From assembly GCA_017446455.1 (NCBI GenBank), contig JAFSQV010000010.1, positions 1 through 59,886 on the forward strand: a stretch of 59,886 bases of DNA. Direction: 5' to 3'. The notes beneath the pieces were generated by a model. The model worked only from the letters and a program-made list of their open reading frames with translations. It was not told where the DNA came from and did not search any database. Positions 14,964 through 23,074 of the stretch are shown here, in pieces. The position numbers and the translations under genes are program-made. Source of the stretch: Paludibacteraceae bacterium. Its GTDB lineage: Bacteria; Bacteroidota; Bacteroidia; Bacteroidales; Paludibacteraceae. Position 1 is the stretch's first letter; each line of letters begins with the position of its first letter.

Positions 14964-17081
14964 ATGAAAAAATTAGCGATTTTTATTATGGCAGCAGTGG
15001 CTTTAGTAGGTGTAAGTTGCCAAAAGGCAGAAGAAGGTAAGGCTCCTATCACGAAGCCGCAAATCACCATTGAGGGCGGTCGGTTGACACCCGAAGGACT
15101 CTGGGCGATGGGACGTATCGGTGCGGTACAAAGCGATATCGAGACGGGTTGGTTGGCCTACACCGTGAGTTATTATAGCGTGGAGGAAAACCGCTCGACG
15201 ACTTGGATTCGTATATGCGACCCGTACGCAAAAGAAGGCGAGTTAGACGTGTTTGATGAGTTCGTCGGCTATGAACCGGCATGGTTCGGCGCCAGCGGTT
15301 GGCTCGCGTTTATGCGCGGCGGACAGTTATACCTGCGTCGCGACAAAGAGGAAGTGAAAGTGGAAGGCGCGGACGATATCGAAGGCTTCCTACTCTCCCC
15401 GATGCGCGATAAGATCATTCTTATTAAGCAGATAAAAACCGTTCCTTCGACCGTCGATAAATATCCGGATCTGCCGCTCGCGACCGGGCATATGCACGAG
15501 GATTTGATGTATAAGCACTGGGACGAGTGGACAGAGACCGCTCCGCAGCCTTTCGTATGCCCGCTGGAGATCACGTATTACGGCGAGGGCGAACGCATCA
15601 AGACGGCTAAAGTCGGTGAAGGCGTGAACATCCTCGAGGGCACGGCTTTCGAGAGTCCGATGAAGCCCTTCGGCGGCATCGAGCAGTTGGCATGGAATCC
15701 CAACAACGAAGAGATCGCCTACACCTGCCGCAAGAAGACGGGTCTGGAGTACGCCGTAAGCACGAACAGCGATATTTTCCTTTATAACGTGAACACGCGC
15801 GAGGAGCGTAATATCACCGAGGACAATAAGGGCTACGACACGAATCCGAGTTATTCGCCGAATGGCGAGTGGATCGCGTGGTCGTCCATGGAGCGCGACG
15901 GCTACGAGAGTGACCAGAACCGCCTGATGGTGATGAACCTGAAGACCGGCGAGAAACGCTTCATCAGTCATTACTTAGACACCAACGTGGATGAGTTTGC
16001 TTGGTACAACGACTCCGTGCTGCTCGGCACCGCCGTCATTCAGGGCACTATTCACCTCTGGGCAATGGGACTCGAAGGCTGGTGCGCGAAGATGACCGAA
16101 GGGCAGTTTGACGTGAGTCTGGCTGATGTCACGGATCACTATGCTTACCTGCTGAGACACTCGATGCGCGAGGCAAACGAGATATGTGTGCTCGATGTAG
16201 CGAAGGCGCTGGCGAAAGTGGACGGCTATATTGAGTTGACCCAACTGACGCACGAGAACGATAATATCTACGACCAGATCGAGCGCTCGACAGTAGTGCC
16301 GCGCTGGCAGAAGACGACGGACGGCAAGCACATGCTGACCTGGATCATCTATCCGCCGCATTTCGACCCGAACAAGAAATATCCGACCATCCTGTATTGC
16401 GAGGGCGGTCCGCAAAGTCCGGTTTCGCAGTTCTGGTCCTTCCGATGGAACTTCATGATGATGTCTGCGGGTGATTATATCATCGTAGCGCCGAACAGAC
16501 GCGGCCTGCCGGGCTTTGGCAAAGAGTGGAACGAAGAGATCAGCGGCGACTACAGCGGCCAATGTATGCGCGACTATTTCACCGCCATTGATGAGTTCTG
16601 CAAAGAGCCGTACGTGGACAAAGACCACCTCGGCTGCGTCGGTGCGTCCTTCGGCGGATTCAGCGTCTATTGGATCGCCGGTCACCACGAGGGTCGCTTC
16701 AAAGCCTTCATCGCGCACGACGGTATCTTTAACCTCGAGATGCAGTACCTGGAGACCGAAGAGAAATGGTTTGCCAACTGGGACCTCGGCGGCGCGTATT
16801 GGGACAAAGACAACAAGATCGCACAACGCACGTACGCCAACAGCCCGCATAAGTTCGTCGATAAGTGGGATACTCCGATACTATGTATCCACGGCGAGAA
16901 AGACTACCGTATCTTAGCGAACCAGGCGATGGCAGCTTACGACGCGGCGAAGATGCGCGGCGTGCCGGCGGAGTTACTGATCTTCCCGGATGAGAACCAC
17001 TGGGTACTCAAGCCGCAGAACGGAATACTGTGGCAGCGCGAGTTCCGCGGGTGGCTCGATAGATGGCTCAAAACAGAATAA
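14964..17081 (+). CDS. dpp5: S9-family peptidase, dipeptidyl-peptidase 5-like lipoprotein
   Basis: 705 residues from ATG 14964, which follows the promoter; an earlier in-frame start would precede it. The N-terminus MKKLAIFIMAAVALVGVSC is a lipoprotein signal. A beta-propeller (about 40-420) precedes the alpha/beta hydrolase domain with nucleophile GASFGGFSVYW, acid GEKDYRI and base DENHWV. NRRGLPGFG and YANSPHKFVDKWDTPIL are DPP5-like. DPP5 removes dipeptides after hydrophobic residues in the periplasm of Porphyromonas. It is transcribed with the thioesterase (3-base gap). Confidence 0.85.
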   Translation: MKKLAIFIMAAVALVGVSCQKAEEGKAPITKPQITIEGGRLTPEGLWAMGRIGAVQSDIETGWLAYTVSYYSVEENRSTTWIRICDPYAKEGELDVFDEFVGYEPAWFGASGWLAFMRGGQLYLRRDKEEVKVEGADDIEGFLLSPMRDKIILIKQIKTVPSTVDKYPDLPLATGHMHEDLMYKHWDEWTETAPQPFVCPLEITYYGEGERIKTAKVGEGVNILEGTAFESPMKPFGGIEQLAWNPNNEEIAYTCRKKTGLEYAVSTNSDIFLYNVNTREERNITEDNKGYDTNPSYSPNGEWIAWSSMERDGYESDQNRLMVMNLKTGEKRFISHYLDTNVDEFAWYNDSVLLGTAVIQGTIHLWAMGLEGWCAKMTEGQFDVSLADVTDHYAYLLRHSMREANEICVLDVAKALAKVDGYIELTQLTHENDNIYDQIERSTVVPRWQKTTDGKHMLTWIIYPPHFDPNKKYPTILYCEGGPQSPVSQFWSFRWNFMMMSAGDYIIVAPNRRGLPGFGKEWNEEISGDYSGQCMRDYFTAIDEFCKEPYVDKDHLGCVGASFGGFSVYWIAGHHEGRFKAFIAHDGIFNLEMQYLETEEKWFANWDLGGAYWDKDNKIAQRTYANSPHKFVDKWDTPILCIHGEKDYRILANQAMAAYDAAKMRGVPAELLIFPDENHWVLKPQNGILWQREFRGWLDRWLKTE

Positions 17082-17084
17082 AAC

Positions 17085-17798
17085 ATGAAATATAATTATT
17101 CATACGAAATGAAGTACCAGGAGTCGGACGCGCACAAGAAAACGCGTCTGTACCACCTGGAGGAATACTTATTGGAAGTTGCCGGAAAGGCAGCCGATGA
17201 GTTGGGCTACGGTATCGCGGCCATGCACCCGAGAGGCTTAGGATGGATCTTGACGCGTCTGTCGCTGGAGGTGTATGAGTTGCCGAGACACAACGATATC
17301 GTGCGCTTTGAGACTTGGATTGAGTCGAATGCACACATGCTCAGCACGCGTGATTTCCGGCTCTATTTGGGCGACCGGCTGATCGGACAATGTAAGTCGG
17401 TGTGGGCGGTGTTGGACCTGGAGAAACGCGAACTGGTGAATATCTTCGACGAGCCGATCTTCAAAGACTGCGTAGACGGCGAGGTGATTGACTTGCCGCG
17501 CGTGCGGATGACGACCATCCCCGAACCGACATGCATCGTGCCGCATAAGATCGTCTATTCAGATATCGACTACAACGGCCACTGCAACAGTTGCCGCTAT
17601 TTGCAAGCCATGCTTGACGCGTACCTACCCGACTACTACGGCAAGAAAGTGCGCCTCGACATCAGTTACAGCAAAGAAGCTATGCTCGGCGAGTTGATGC
17701 AGATTCATTACCTTGTCTCCGAGGACGGCGTGCAGTATCAAATGAAGAACGAAGCGGGAGAGACGAGCAGCTCAGCAAAGCTGAGCATTGGTGATTGA
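17085..17798 (+). CDS. Acyl-ACP thioesterase (FatA/B family)
   Basis: 237 residues with two hot-dog domains. The second contains the catalytic-type motif DYNGHCNSCRYLQAMLD (Asn-His pair), the first WILTRLSLEV and ETWIES. These enzymes release free fatty acids from acyl carrier protein in the cytosol. The first ATG follows the peptidase stop by 3 bases. Its C-terminal residues are followed by a 7-base repeat spacer containing its stop. Confidence 0.88.
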   Translation: MKYNYSYEMKYQESDAHKKTRLYHLEEYLLEVAGKAADELGYGIAAMHPRGLGWILTRLSLEVYELPRHNDIVRFETWIESNAHMLSTRDFRLYLGDRLIGQCKSVWAVLDLEKRELVNIFDEPIFKDCVDGEVIDLPRVRMTTIPEPTCIVPHKIVYSDIDYNGHCNSCRYLQAMLDAYLPDYYGKKVRLDISYSKEAMLGELMQIHYLVSEDGVQYQMKNEAGETSSSAKLSIGD

Positions 17799-17828
17799 TG
17801 ATTGATGATTTGAAATTTTAGAATTATG
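17794..17828 (+). repeat. 7-base repeat spacer with stop and start codons
   Basis: ATTGATG, ATTGATG, ATTTGAA, ATTTTAG, AATTATG. The thioesterase stop TGA (17796-17798) is in the first unit and the next ATG (17826-17828) ends the last. Confidence 0.8.
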
Positions 17829-18311
17829 GAGATACAAGAAACTTCGACATTATTGAAACGTCCGGCAGAGTTAGAAGCAGACGTAGTGCGCTTCCAGAAC
17901 CAGAAAGATAAATGGATTGCCTTCGTAGGCCTGAAGGACGGTCGTCCGTACGAGATCTTCACGGGGCTGGCCGACGATGAAATGGGAATTGCGCTGCCGA
18001 AGAGCGTAGTGAAAGGAAAGATCCTGAAAGTTGTTCAACCGGACGGCACAAAGCGCTATGACTTCCAGTTCGTCAACACCCGCGGGTTTAAGACGACTGT
18101 CGAAGGACTGAGTTATAAGTTCGACCGCGAGTTCTGGAACTACGCCCGTCTGATCTCCGGCGTGCTGCGCTACGGCATGCCGATCGACCAGGTAGTGCAC
18201 ATGATCAGCGGTCTGCAAATGGACAACGACTCGATCAACTCTTGGACGACCGGTGTGGCGCGCGTGCTTAAGCGCTACGTGCCCGGAGCAGAGATCTCTG
18301 AAGACGAATAA
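17826..18311 (+). CDS. Stand-alone NrdJ (class II ribonucleotide reductase) C-terminal-domain protein
   Basis: 161 residues. KRPAELEADVVRFQNQKDKW, AFVGLKDGRPYEIFTGLADD, KTTVEGLSYKF and WNYARLISGVLRYGMPI match the region near the C-terminus of Bacteroidota B12-dependent ribonucleotide reductase, ending with SINSWTTGVARVLKRYVPG. The catalytic barrel and the terminal cysteine-rich zinc segment are absent, and no RNR gene is nearby. The start is fixed by the ATG ending a repeat spacer. The role is unknown; a regulator or accessory of RNR is possible. Confidence 0.7.
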   Translation: MEIQETSTLLKRPAELEADVVRFQNQKDKWIAFVGLKDGRPYEIFTGLADDEMGIALPKSVVKGKILKVVQPDGTKRYDFQFVNTRGFKTTVEGLSYKFDREFWNYARLISGVLRYGMPIDQVVHMISGLQMDNDSINSWTTGVARVLKRYVPGAEISEDE

Positions 18312-18315
18312 AAGA

Positions 18316-18342
18316 AAAAGCCGGCGTTGGCCGGCTTTTCTT
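18316..18342. terminator. Bidirectional terminator between convergent genes
   Basis: AAAAGCCGGC-GTTG-GCCGGCTTTT: a perfect 10-bp stem with A and T runs on the two sides, placed between the stops of the plus-strand gene (18311) and RNase G (18344). Confidence 0.9.
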
Positions 18343-18343
18343 T

Positions 18344-19870
18344 TTACTTTTCTGCAATAAATCGTGTTTCGAGCATTCCTAAGGATTGATTCTCAACCAC
18401 TTTGATACCATACTTACGTCTCCACTGACCGGCTAATGAGCGCCAGAAACCACGCGTGACGTAGGAATAGATGTAGGGGTGAAGATGTAACTGCAGCCCC
18501 TTTCCGTGTTGTAGGTACTCCTGTTCGCATTGCTCTGCGAGTTGGTCGGTAAAGAGTATCGATGCTTGGATCTTACCCTTGCCGCCGCAGGTCGGACAGG
18601 TTTCTTCCACCTGCACTTCCACTGCCGGACGCACGCGTTGACGCGTGATCTGCATCAGGCCGAACTTACTGAGCGGCAAGACATTATGCTTCGCTCGGTC
18701 GCGTTCCATGAGTTTGCGTACAAAGTCATAGAGTTGCTGCTGATGACCTTTGTCGTCCATATCGATGAAATCGACGATGATGATACCGCCGATGTCGCGC
18801 AGGCGCAACTGATGTACCAACTCCTCTGCTGCCAGCATGTTAAACTGGAAGGCATTCTCCTCTTGGTCCTCGTAGATCTTCTTGCTGCCGGAATTGACAT
18901 CAATGGAGAACAGTGCTTCGGTCTTGTCGATGATGAGGTATCCTCCATGCTTAAAACCGACCGTTCTGCCGAGTCCCGTCTTCATCTGGCGGGTGATGTC
19001 GAAATGGTCAAAGATAGGCTGCGTGCCGTCGTAAAACTTCACGATCTTCGCGCTCTCGGGTGCGATGAGTTCCAAATACTGCCGTACTTCGTTGTAAATC
19101 TCGCGGTCATTGATTTGGATGGTGGTGAAGTCGGGACTGAGGACATCGCGGATGATACCGAGCGTACGTCCCATCTCTTCGCTAACCAGACTGACGGGTT
19201 CTTTCTGCTGCAGGGTCTTGATGGTCTCTTGCCACCGCTCCACGAGCAACCGTAACTCATTGTCCAGTTCTGCCACGCGCTTGTCTTCGGCTACAGTACG
19301 AACGATGATGCCAAACCCTTGCGGTTTGATAGAGAGCATCAGTTGTTTGAGACGCTGGCGTTCTGCCTCGCGTTTAATCTTCTGACTGACCATAACACCG
19401 TCAGAGAAGGGGATGAGGACGATATTACGTCCTGCGATAGAGATCTCGGCAGTAAGGCGCGGGCCCTTGGTGTTGATCGGCTCCTTGGAGACCTGCACCA
19501 GAATAGGGTCACCTACCTTCAGTACCTCTGCGATCTGCCCTTCTTTGCCTACCTCGGGTTGCCGCGGAGTCTTTTGAATCAAAGGCACGCGACGTCTATC
19601 TGAGACGGCTTTGGTGACATAGGTCTGCAGCGTTCGAAACTGAGAACCTAAATCCAGATAATGCAGAAAAGCTTCTTTTTCGTGACCTACATCCACAAAG
19701 ACTGCGTTGAGCGCCGGCATCACTTTTTTGACGCGCCCGTAGTAGATATTTCCTACGGCGAAGTTGTCCTGGTCGCGTTTCTCACGCGCCACTTCTTGCA
19801 AGCGGTCATCCTCTGTCAGCGCGATCGAAATCTCTTGCGGCTGTACGTCCACAATTAATTCGCTTTTCAT
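18344..19870 (-). CDS. rng: Ribonuclease G/E family endoribonuclease
   Basis: 508 residues. An S1-type RNA-binding region lies at about 38-110 (IYYGRVKKVMPALNAVFVDV). The catalytic DNase-I-like domain has FSIDVNSG and IVDFIDMDD, the two metal-binding Asp motifs, and the Zn-link CPTCGGKG sits near residue 436. The length fits RNase G, without the RNase E scaffold tail. RNase G/E cleaves single-stranded AU-rich RNA in rRNA maturation and mRNA decay. Directly upstream is a terminator (19895-19949), so it has either read-through or a promoter I do not recognise. Confidence 0.93.
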   Translation of the reverse strand: MKSELIVDVQPQEISIALTEDDRLQEVAREKRDQDNFAVGNIYYGRVKKVMPALNAVFVDVGHEKEAFLHYLDLGSQFRTLQTYVTKAVSDRRRVPLIQKTPRQPEVGKEGQIAEVLKVGDPILVQVSKEPINTKGPRLTAEISIAGRNIVLIPFSDGVMVSQKIKREAERQRLKQLMLSIKPQGFGIIVRTVAEDKRVAELDNELRLLVERWQETIKTLQQKEPVSLVSEEMGRTLGIIRDVLSPDFTTIQINDREIYNEVRQYLELIAPESAKIVKFYDGTQPIFDHFDITRQMKTGLGRTVGFKHGGYLIIDKTEALFSIDVNSGSKKIYEDQEENAFQFNMLAAEELVHQLRLRDIGGIIIVDFIDMDDKGHQQQLYDFVRKLMERDRAKHNVLPLSKFGLMQITRQRVRPAVEVQVEETCPTCGGKGKIQASILFTDQLAEQCEQEYLQHGKGLQLHLHPYIYSYVTRGFWRSLAGQWRRKYGIKVVENQSLGMLETRFIAEK

Positions 19871-19894
19871 ACTTGAAAGGATTAAATCAATAAA

Positions 19895-19949
19895 TAAAAA
19901 AGCCTTGTGGCAACGCGTCTACACTTAGACACGTCTAAGGCCACAAAGC
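19895..19949 (-). terminator. Terminator after the HU/small ribosomal protein operon
   Basis: On the minus strand GCTTTGTGGC (19940-19949) pairs with GCCACAAGGC (19902-19911), with an inner TTAGAC/GTCTAA stem, followed by six T. Confidence 0.7.
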
Positions 19950-19964
19950 TACATGCACCGTCAT

Positions 19965-20054
19965 TTACTTATGCTTATGACGATTCTTACGTAAGCGTTT
20001 TTTGCGCTTATGCGTAGACATCTTATGTCTCTTATGCTTCTTTCCGTTCGGCAT
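19965..20054 (-). CDS. 29-residue AURKAIP1/COX24 (mS38/bS22-like) basic ribosomal protein
   Basis: Reverse-strand ATG at 20054 gives 29 residues starting MPNGKKHKRHKM and ending RLRKNRHKHK, then TAA. The Lys/Arg/His-only composition and the THKRKKRLRKNRHK core match the tiny AURKAIP1/COX24-domain proteins of Bacteroidota, related to mitochondrial mS38 and mycobacterial bS22 at the small-subunit decoding region. It lies 49 bases downstream of HU on the same strand and is followed by a terminator. It is too short for most gene callers. Confidence 0.85.
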   Translation of the reverse strand: MPNGKKHKRHKMSTHKRKKRLRKNRHKHK

Positions 20055-20103
20055 AATGAATAAAATTTAAACTGTTAGTATATATTTTTTCTTATTTTTC
20101 AAT

Positions 20104-20379
20104 TTATGCACGCATGTCTTTAGCGAACCCCTTCGCAGGCTTGAACGAAGCAACGCGGTGAGGCGGAACCGGCACAGACTTGCTGGCATTGATATTACGG
20201 GCGATTTTCGCCCTACGCAACTTAATCTGGAATGTGCCGAAGCCACGGAGATATACATTCTCTCCGCCAACCAAAGTCTTCTTCACGCTATCCATGTAGG
20301 CTTCCACAATAGCTGTGATCGTCGTCTTGTCGTACCCCGTAGCGATAGAAATGTCGTTAATGAGTTCAGCTTTAGTCAT
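20104..20379 (-). CDS. hup: HU-family nucleoid DNA-binding protein
   Basis: 91 residues, the standard HU length. MTKAELINDISIATGYDKTT is the dimer helix pair; GFGTFQIKLRRAKIARNI is the signature region with the DNA-wrapping beta arm; FKPAKGFAKDM is the C-terminus. The arm tip has PVPPH. HU bends DNA as a homodimer. The mS38-like gene is immediately downstream. Confidence 0.95.
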   Translation of the reverse strand: MTKAELINDISIATGYDKTTITAIVEAYMDSVKKTLVGGENVYLRGFGTFQIKLRRAKIARNINASKSVPVPPHRVASFKPAKGFAKDMRA

Positions 20380-20426
20380 AACTATATAGGTGCTTTAGTT
20401 TCTCCTTGTAATGTCGAAAAATCGTG

Positions 20427-20456
20427 CAAAGGTACTGAAAATAAATGAAATACGAA
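20427..20456 (-). promoter_or_regulatory. Promoter of hup (weak upstream element)
   Basis: TACCTTTG on the minus strand at 20427-20434. The upstream element is only TTTTCG at about 20453, so the -33 match is poor. Confidence 0.5.
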
Positions 20457-20474
20457 AATTTTTCTTAAAAAAAA

Positions 20475-20505
20475 TTGCAAAAATTGTTATTTTTTTGTAC
20501 TTTTG
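20475..20505 (+). promoter_or_regulatory. Promoter of mutY
   Basis: TTGC (20475-20478), 19 bases, TACTTTTG (20498-20505). Predicted start near 20512, which favours the ATG at 20548 over the upstream TTG at 20536. Confidence 0.7.
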
Positions 20506-20547
20506 TACCCGATTTGGCTTTTTTAGGTCCAGAAATTGTTGAAAACT

Positions 20548-21537
20548 ATGTCCAACTCCTTATTACATAGGCACTTATACGAATGGTACGAGACGAACCG
20601 CCGTGCCCTTCCATGGCGTGAGACGGAGGATCCGTACGCGATCTGGCTAAGCGAGATCATCCTGCAGCAGACACGGGTGTTACAGGGTTTGGACTACTGG
20701 CGTCGGTTTATGGCGCGCTGGCCGAATGTGGAGGCCTTGGCGGCCGCTGACGAAGCCGATGTGCTGCGCGAGTGGCAGGGGTTGGGCTATTACTCGCGGG
20801 CCCGCAACTTGCATAAGGCGGCGCAGTTGATCGTGGAGCGCGGATGGGTGCCTTTTCCAAAGACTTTCGATGAGATTCGGGCACTGCCCGGTGTAGGAGA
20901 CTATACCGCAGGGGCAATCGCTTCTTTTGCGTACGACCTGCCCTACCCCGCGATGGACGGCAACGTATATCGGGTGGTGGCGCGGTTGTTGGACATCGAC
21001 GAAGCCTTTGACACTTCCGCTGGTAAGAAACTGTTTCACAAGCAGATAGAGACGCTTCTCGACCGCGAGCACCCGCGGCTTTTCAACTCCGCTATTATGG
21101 AGTTCGGGGCCTTGTATTGTACGCCGTCTTTAGGCGACAACTGCGCGCACTGCCCGCTGCAGGCACACTGCGCCGCCTACGCGCATGGTACGGCGGAGTT
21201 ACTGCCTGTCCGCAAGCCCCGTCCAAAAGTAAGGGACAGGTGGTTCACCTACCACGTCTATACGGATGGCGAACATACCATCATCCAACGCCGCGAAGCT
21301 AAGGATATCTGGTACCATTTATACGAATTTCCATGTACTGAGGGCCAAACGGATGATAAGTATCCGTTTACGCACGTGCTCTCGCATCAGAAACTGCATG
21401 CACGGTTTATGGTGCATCGCGTACAAAAAATGCCGGAAATCCCCGGCACTATCGTCATTCGTTGGGACGAACTCAATGAGTATGCGCTTTCTCGATTAAC
21501 GCTGCGAGCGCTTGATACACTTCGGCATAAGGCGTAG
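20548..21537 (+). CDS. mutY: A/G-specific adenine glycosylase MutY
   Basis: 329 residues from ATG 20548. Catalytic Glu is in SEIILQQTRV, the HhH is LPGVGDYTAGAI, and the catalytic Asp is in AMDGNVYRVVARLL. The [4Fe-4S] ligands are C-x7-C-x2-C-x5-C (CTPSLGDNCAHC...), one residue longer in the first gap than the usual x6. The C-terminal NUDIX-like domain (about 225-329) recognises 8-oxoG. Its last 65 bases overlap the convergent DUF2520 gene, so the two messages are complementary at their 3' ends. Confidence 0.94.
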   Translation: MSNSLLHRHLYEWYETNRRALPWRETEDPYAIWLSEIILQQTRVLQGLDYWRRFMARWPNVEALAAADEADVLREWQGLGYYSRARNLHKAAQLIVERGWVPFPKTFDEIRALPGVGDYTAGAIASFAYDLPYPAMDGNVYRVVARLLDIDEAFDTSAGKKLFHKQIETLLDREHPRLFNSAIMEFGALYCTPSLGDNCAHCPLQAHCAAYAHGTAELLPVRKPRPKVRDRWFTYHVYTDGEHTIIQRREAKDIWYHLYEFPCTEGQTDDKYPFTHVLSHQKLHARFMVHRVQKMPEIPGTIVIRWDELNEYALSRLTLRALDTLRHKA

Positions 21538-22249
21538 CCTTCAGTATTTCCAAATGATGATTCATCACTTCATGGTCTCCGCGCTTGGCGGGGCCTGTCT
21601 GTGCATCTTTCGGTTTGAGAGAATGTACCTTTGCCGCTGTCTGGTCGATAAGCGGTAAGAGCGCTTCGAAAGGTATCTGCGTGTCTTTGAGTACTTCCGC
21701 GGCGATGCGGTACATGAGGTTCGAGTAGTTATTGGCAAAGATACCGGCGATATGCAACCGCTCGCGGTCGTGCTGGTTCGCCTCGTAGATGCGACTCGTC
21801 AGGCACTGCGCCAGCGAGTAGATGGCGGCGATGTCGTCGATATTACGACCCTCGATGATACAAGGGATTCCGCTCCAGTCTTCAATCAGTACTTCGCGGC
21901 TGAAACTCTGGAAGAAATATAGTACGCCTGCGTGCGGTTTGTCTTCGCCGAACACCTCGATAGGCATCGAACCCGAGGTATGAAGATGCAGCGCCTTCGG
22001 CGCATAGACTTTGGAAATCACCTCGCGCAGTGCGTGATCGGCTATCGCATAGATATATACGTCGGCCTGCGGGATTTCCGGTCTCATCGCTTCGCTCTCG
22101 CCTCTTAGCACTCCGCCTTCAGCTTTCGGCGCTTCGCGCTTCGCCGTCAGCGGACGCCCATGGATCAACTCCGCATGGATACCTTTGCTCTCCAGCGCGT
22201 GATGCAGATTCGTCCCCACACTCCCCGCTCCGATAATAACAATTTTCAT
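21473..22249 (-). CDS. Rossmann-fold DUF2520 protein (ProC-like oxidoreductase fold)
   Basis: 258 residues from ATG 22249, which follows the promoter; a longer frame extends upstream but precedes it. KIVIIGAGSVGTNL is a dinucleotide-binding motif, and HLHTSGSMPIEVF, QSFSR and ANNYSNLMYRIA are typical of the DUF2520 family. The reaction is unknown. About 25 residues (LTAKREAPKAEGGVLRGESE) between the first fold elements and DVYIYAIADHAL are coded by a repetitive GCTTCGC-rich stretch (22075-22160) that family members lack. Confidence 0.8.
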   Translation of the reverse strand: MKIVIIGAGSVGTNLHHALESKGIHAELIHGRPLTAKREAPKAEGGVLRGESEAMRPEIPQADVYIYAIADHALREVISKVYAPKALHLHTSGSMPIEVFGEDKPHAGVLYFFQSFSREVLIEDWSGIPCIIEGRNIDDIAAIYSLAQCLTSRIYEANQHDRERLHIAGIFANNYSNLMYRIAAEVLKDTQIPFEALLPLIDQTAAKVHSLKPKDAQTGPAKRGDHEVMNHHLEILKATPYAEVYQALAALIEKAHTH

Positions 22250-22270
22250 ATCGTTCAACTTTTGCGACTG

Positions 22271-22302
22271 CAAAAGTACTGCTTTTTTCTGACATACGCA
22301 AA
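22271..22302 (-). promoter_or_regulatory. Promoter of the DUF2520 gene
   Basis: TTTG (22299-22302), 20 bases, TACTTTTG (22271-22278) on the minus strand. Confidence 0.75.
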
Positions 22303-22364
22303 TAAATCGAGGATTTCTACCTTTTATTAATTCGTTTCCTAAGTGTAACGTTTGTCGTTTACGC

Positions 22365-22528
22365 GGGATATTATCCCGCATGAGGTCTCTTTTATGGCTG
22401 TTAGAGGTAGTTGCCTCCTTTCCACGGGGTCTCCACGTGGTCCCAAAGGGTGCTCAATGGGTGCTGAAAGGGTGATCAAAGGCTGCTCAGCCCAAGATCA
22501 CCCCAACGTCATTCCAATATGCTCCCGA
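22365..22528. repeat. 11-base-period tandem array with flanking hairpins
   Basis: From about 22430 to 22528, nine contiguous 11-base units keep phase: TCTCCACGTGG, TCCCAAAGGGT, GCTCAATGGGT, GCTGAAAGGGT, GATCAAAGGCT, GCTCAGCCCAA, GATCACCCCAA, CGTCATTCCAA, TATGCTCCCGA. A hairpin GCGGGA-TATTA-TCCCGC (about 22365-22381) lies at the left. No credible gene is seen from 22303 to 22573. A related array lies at 48753-48862. Confidence 0.8.
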
Positions 22529-22573
22529 AGAACTATTCCTTTGCGACTTCGTGCCTGTACGTGCACTCGCCCT

Positions 22574-22933
22574 TTACGGTTTGATTTCCTCGCCGCGCTT
22601 TAACATTTCATTTACCTCATGCCGTACGTAGTCGCACAACCGCCCGTAAGCCGGCTTGCCCCATTTCTTCGCTCGGTACAAGGTCTCGTCATATTTCGCT
22701 TGCCATGCCGCACGCCGCTCCGGATCACGTAAGATAGCCTTACTCTCCGCGACATAATTGCTAAACTGCTTTGCCGTAGGATGCGCAGCACGCCTCTTCT
22801 TCTCTGCCTTACTCAATTCCGGCTTGTGACATACTGCCGCCCACGTCCCGTTTCCCGGAATATGCCGCGCATAGAAATCCTTATCCACATGCCCTTTCAT
22901 GTCATCCACCAACCCCGTCCACTGTACTTTCAT
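22574..22933 (-). CDS. Small basic hypothetical protein
   Basis: 119 residues, no signal or membrane segment, strongly basic and rich in Lys, Arg and Trp. The N-terminus MKVQWTGLVDDMKGHVDKDF and the stretch KPELSKAEKKRRAAHPTAKQF resemble a Bacteroidota-wide group of uncharacterised short proteins, possibly nucleic-acid binding. A good promoter precedes it. I cannot give a function. Confidence 0.6.
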   Translation of the reverse strand: MKVQWTGLVDDMKGHVDKDFYARHIPGNGTWAAVCHKPELSKAEKKRRAAHPTAKQFSNYVAESKAILRDPERRAAWQAKYDETLYRAKKWGKPAYGRLCDYVRHEVNEMLKRGEEIKP

Positions 22934-22974
22934 AGTATTTGATGCGTTAAATAGTTACTTTGCAAAATCGAGTG

Positions 22975-23006
22975 CAAATATACAACAAAAAAATGACATT
23001 TCCAAA
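22975..23006 (-). promoter_or_regulatory. Promoter of the 119-residue gene, embedded in a terminator
   Basis: TTTG (23003-23006), 20 bases, TATATTTG (22975-22982) on the minus strand. The -33 box sits at the base of the 3' arm of the terminator of the preceding gene. Confidence 0.75.
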
Positions 23007-23029
23007 TTATTGTCTTCGGAAATGTCATT
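22985..23029 (-). terminator. Intrinsic terminator of the BspA-like gene
   Basis: A perfect 12-bp inverted repeat, AATGACATTTCC (minus strand, from 23029) and GGAAATGTCATT (to 22992), is followed by a T run. Confidence 0.85.
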
Positions 23030-23074
23030 AATATTCATTTTTCTTCTATTTCAGGTCAATATCATTGACCGCCC

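Noticed and set aside
22449-22528. CRISPR-like array
   Set aside because: Units are contiguous 11-mers without spacers and drift in sequence; no cas genes are present.
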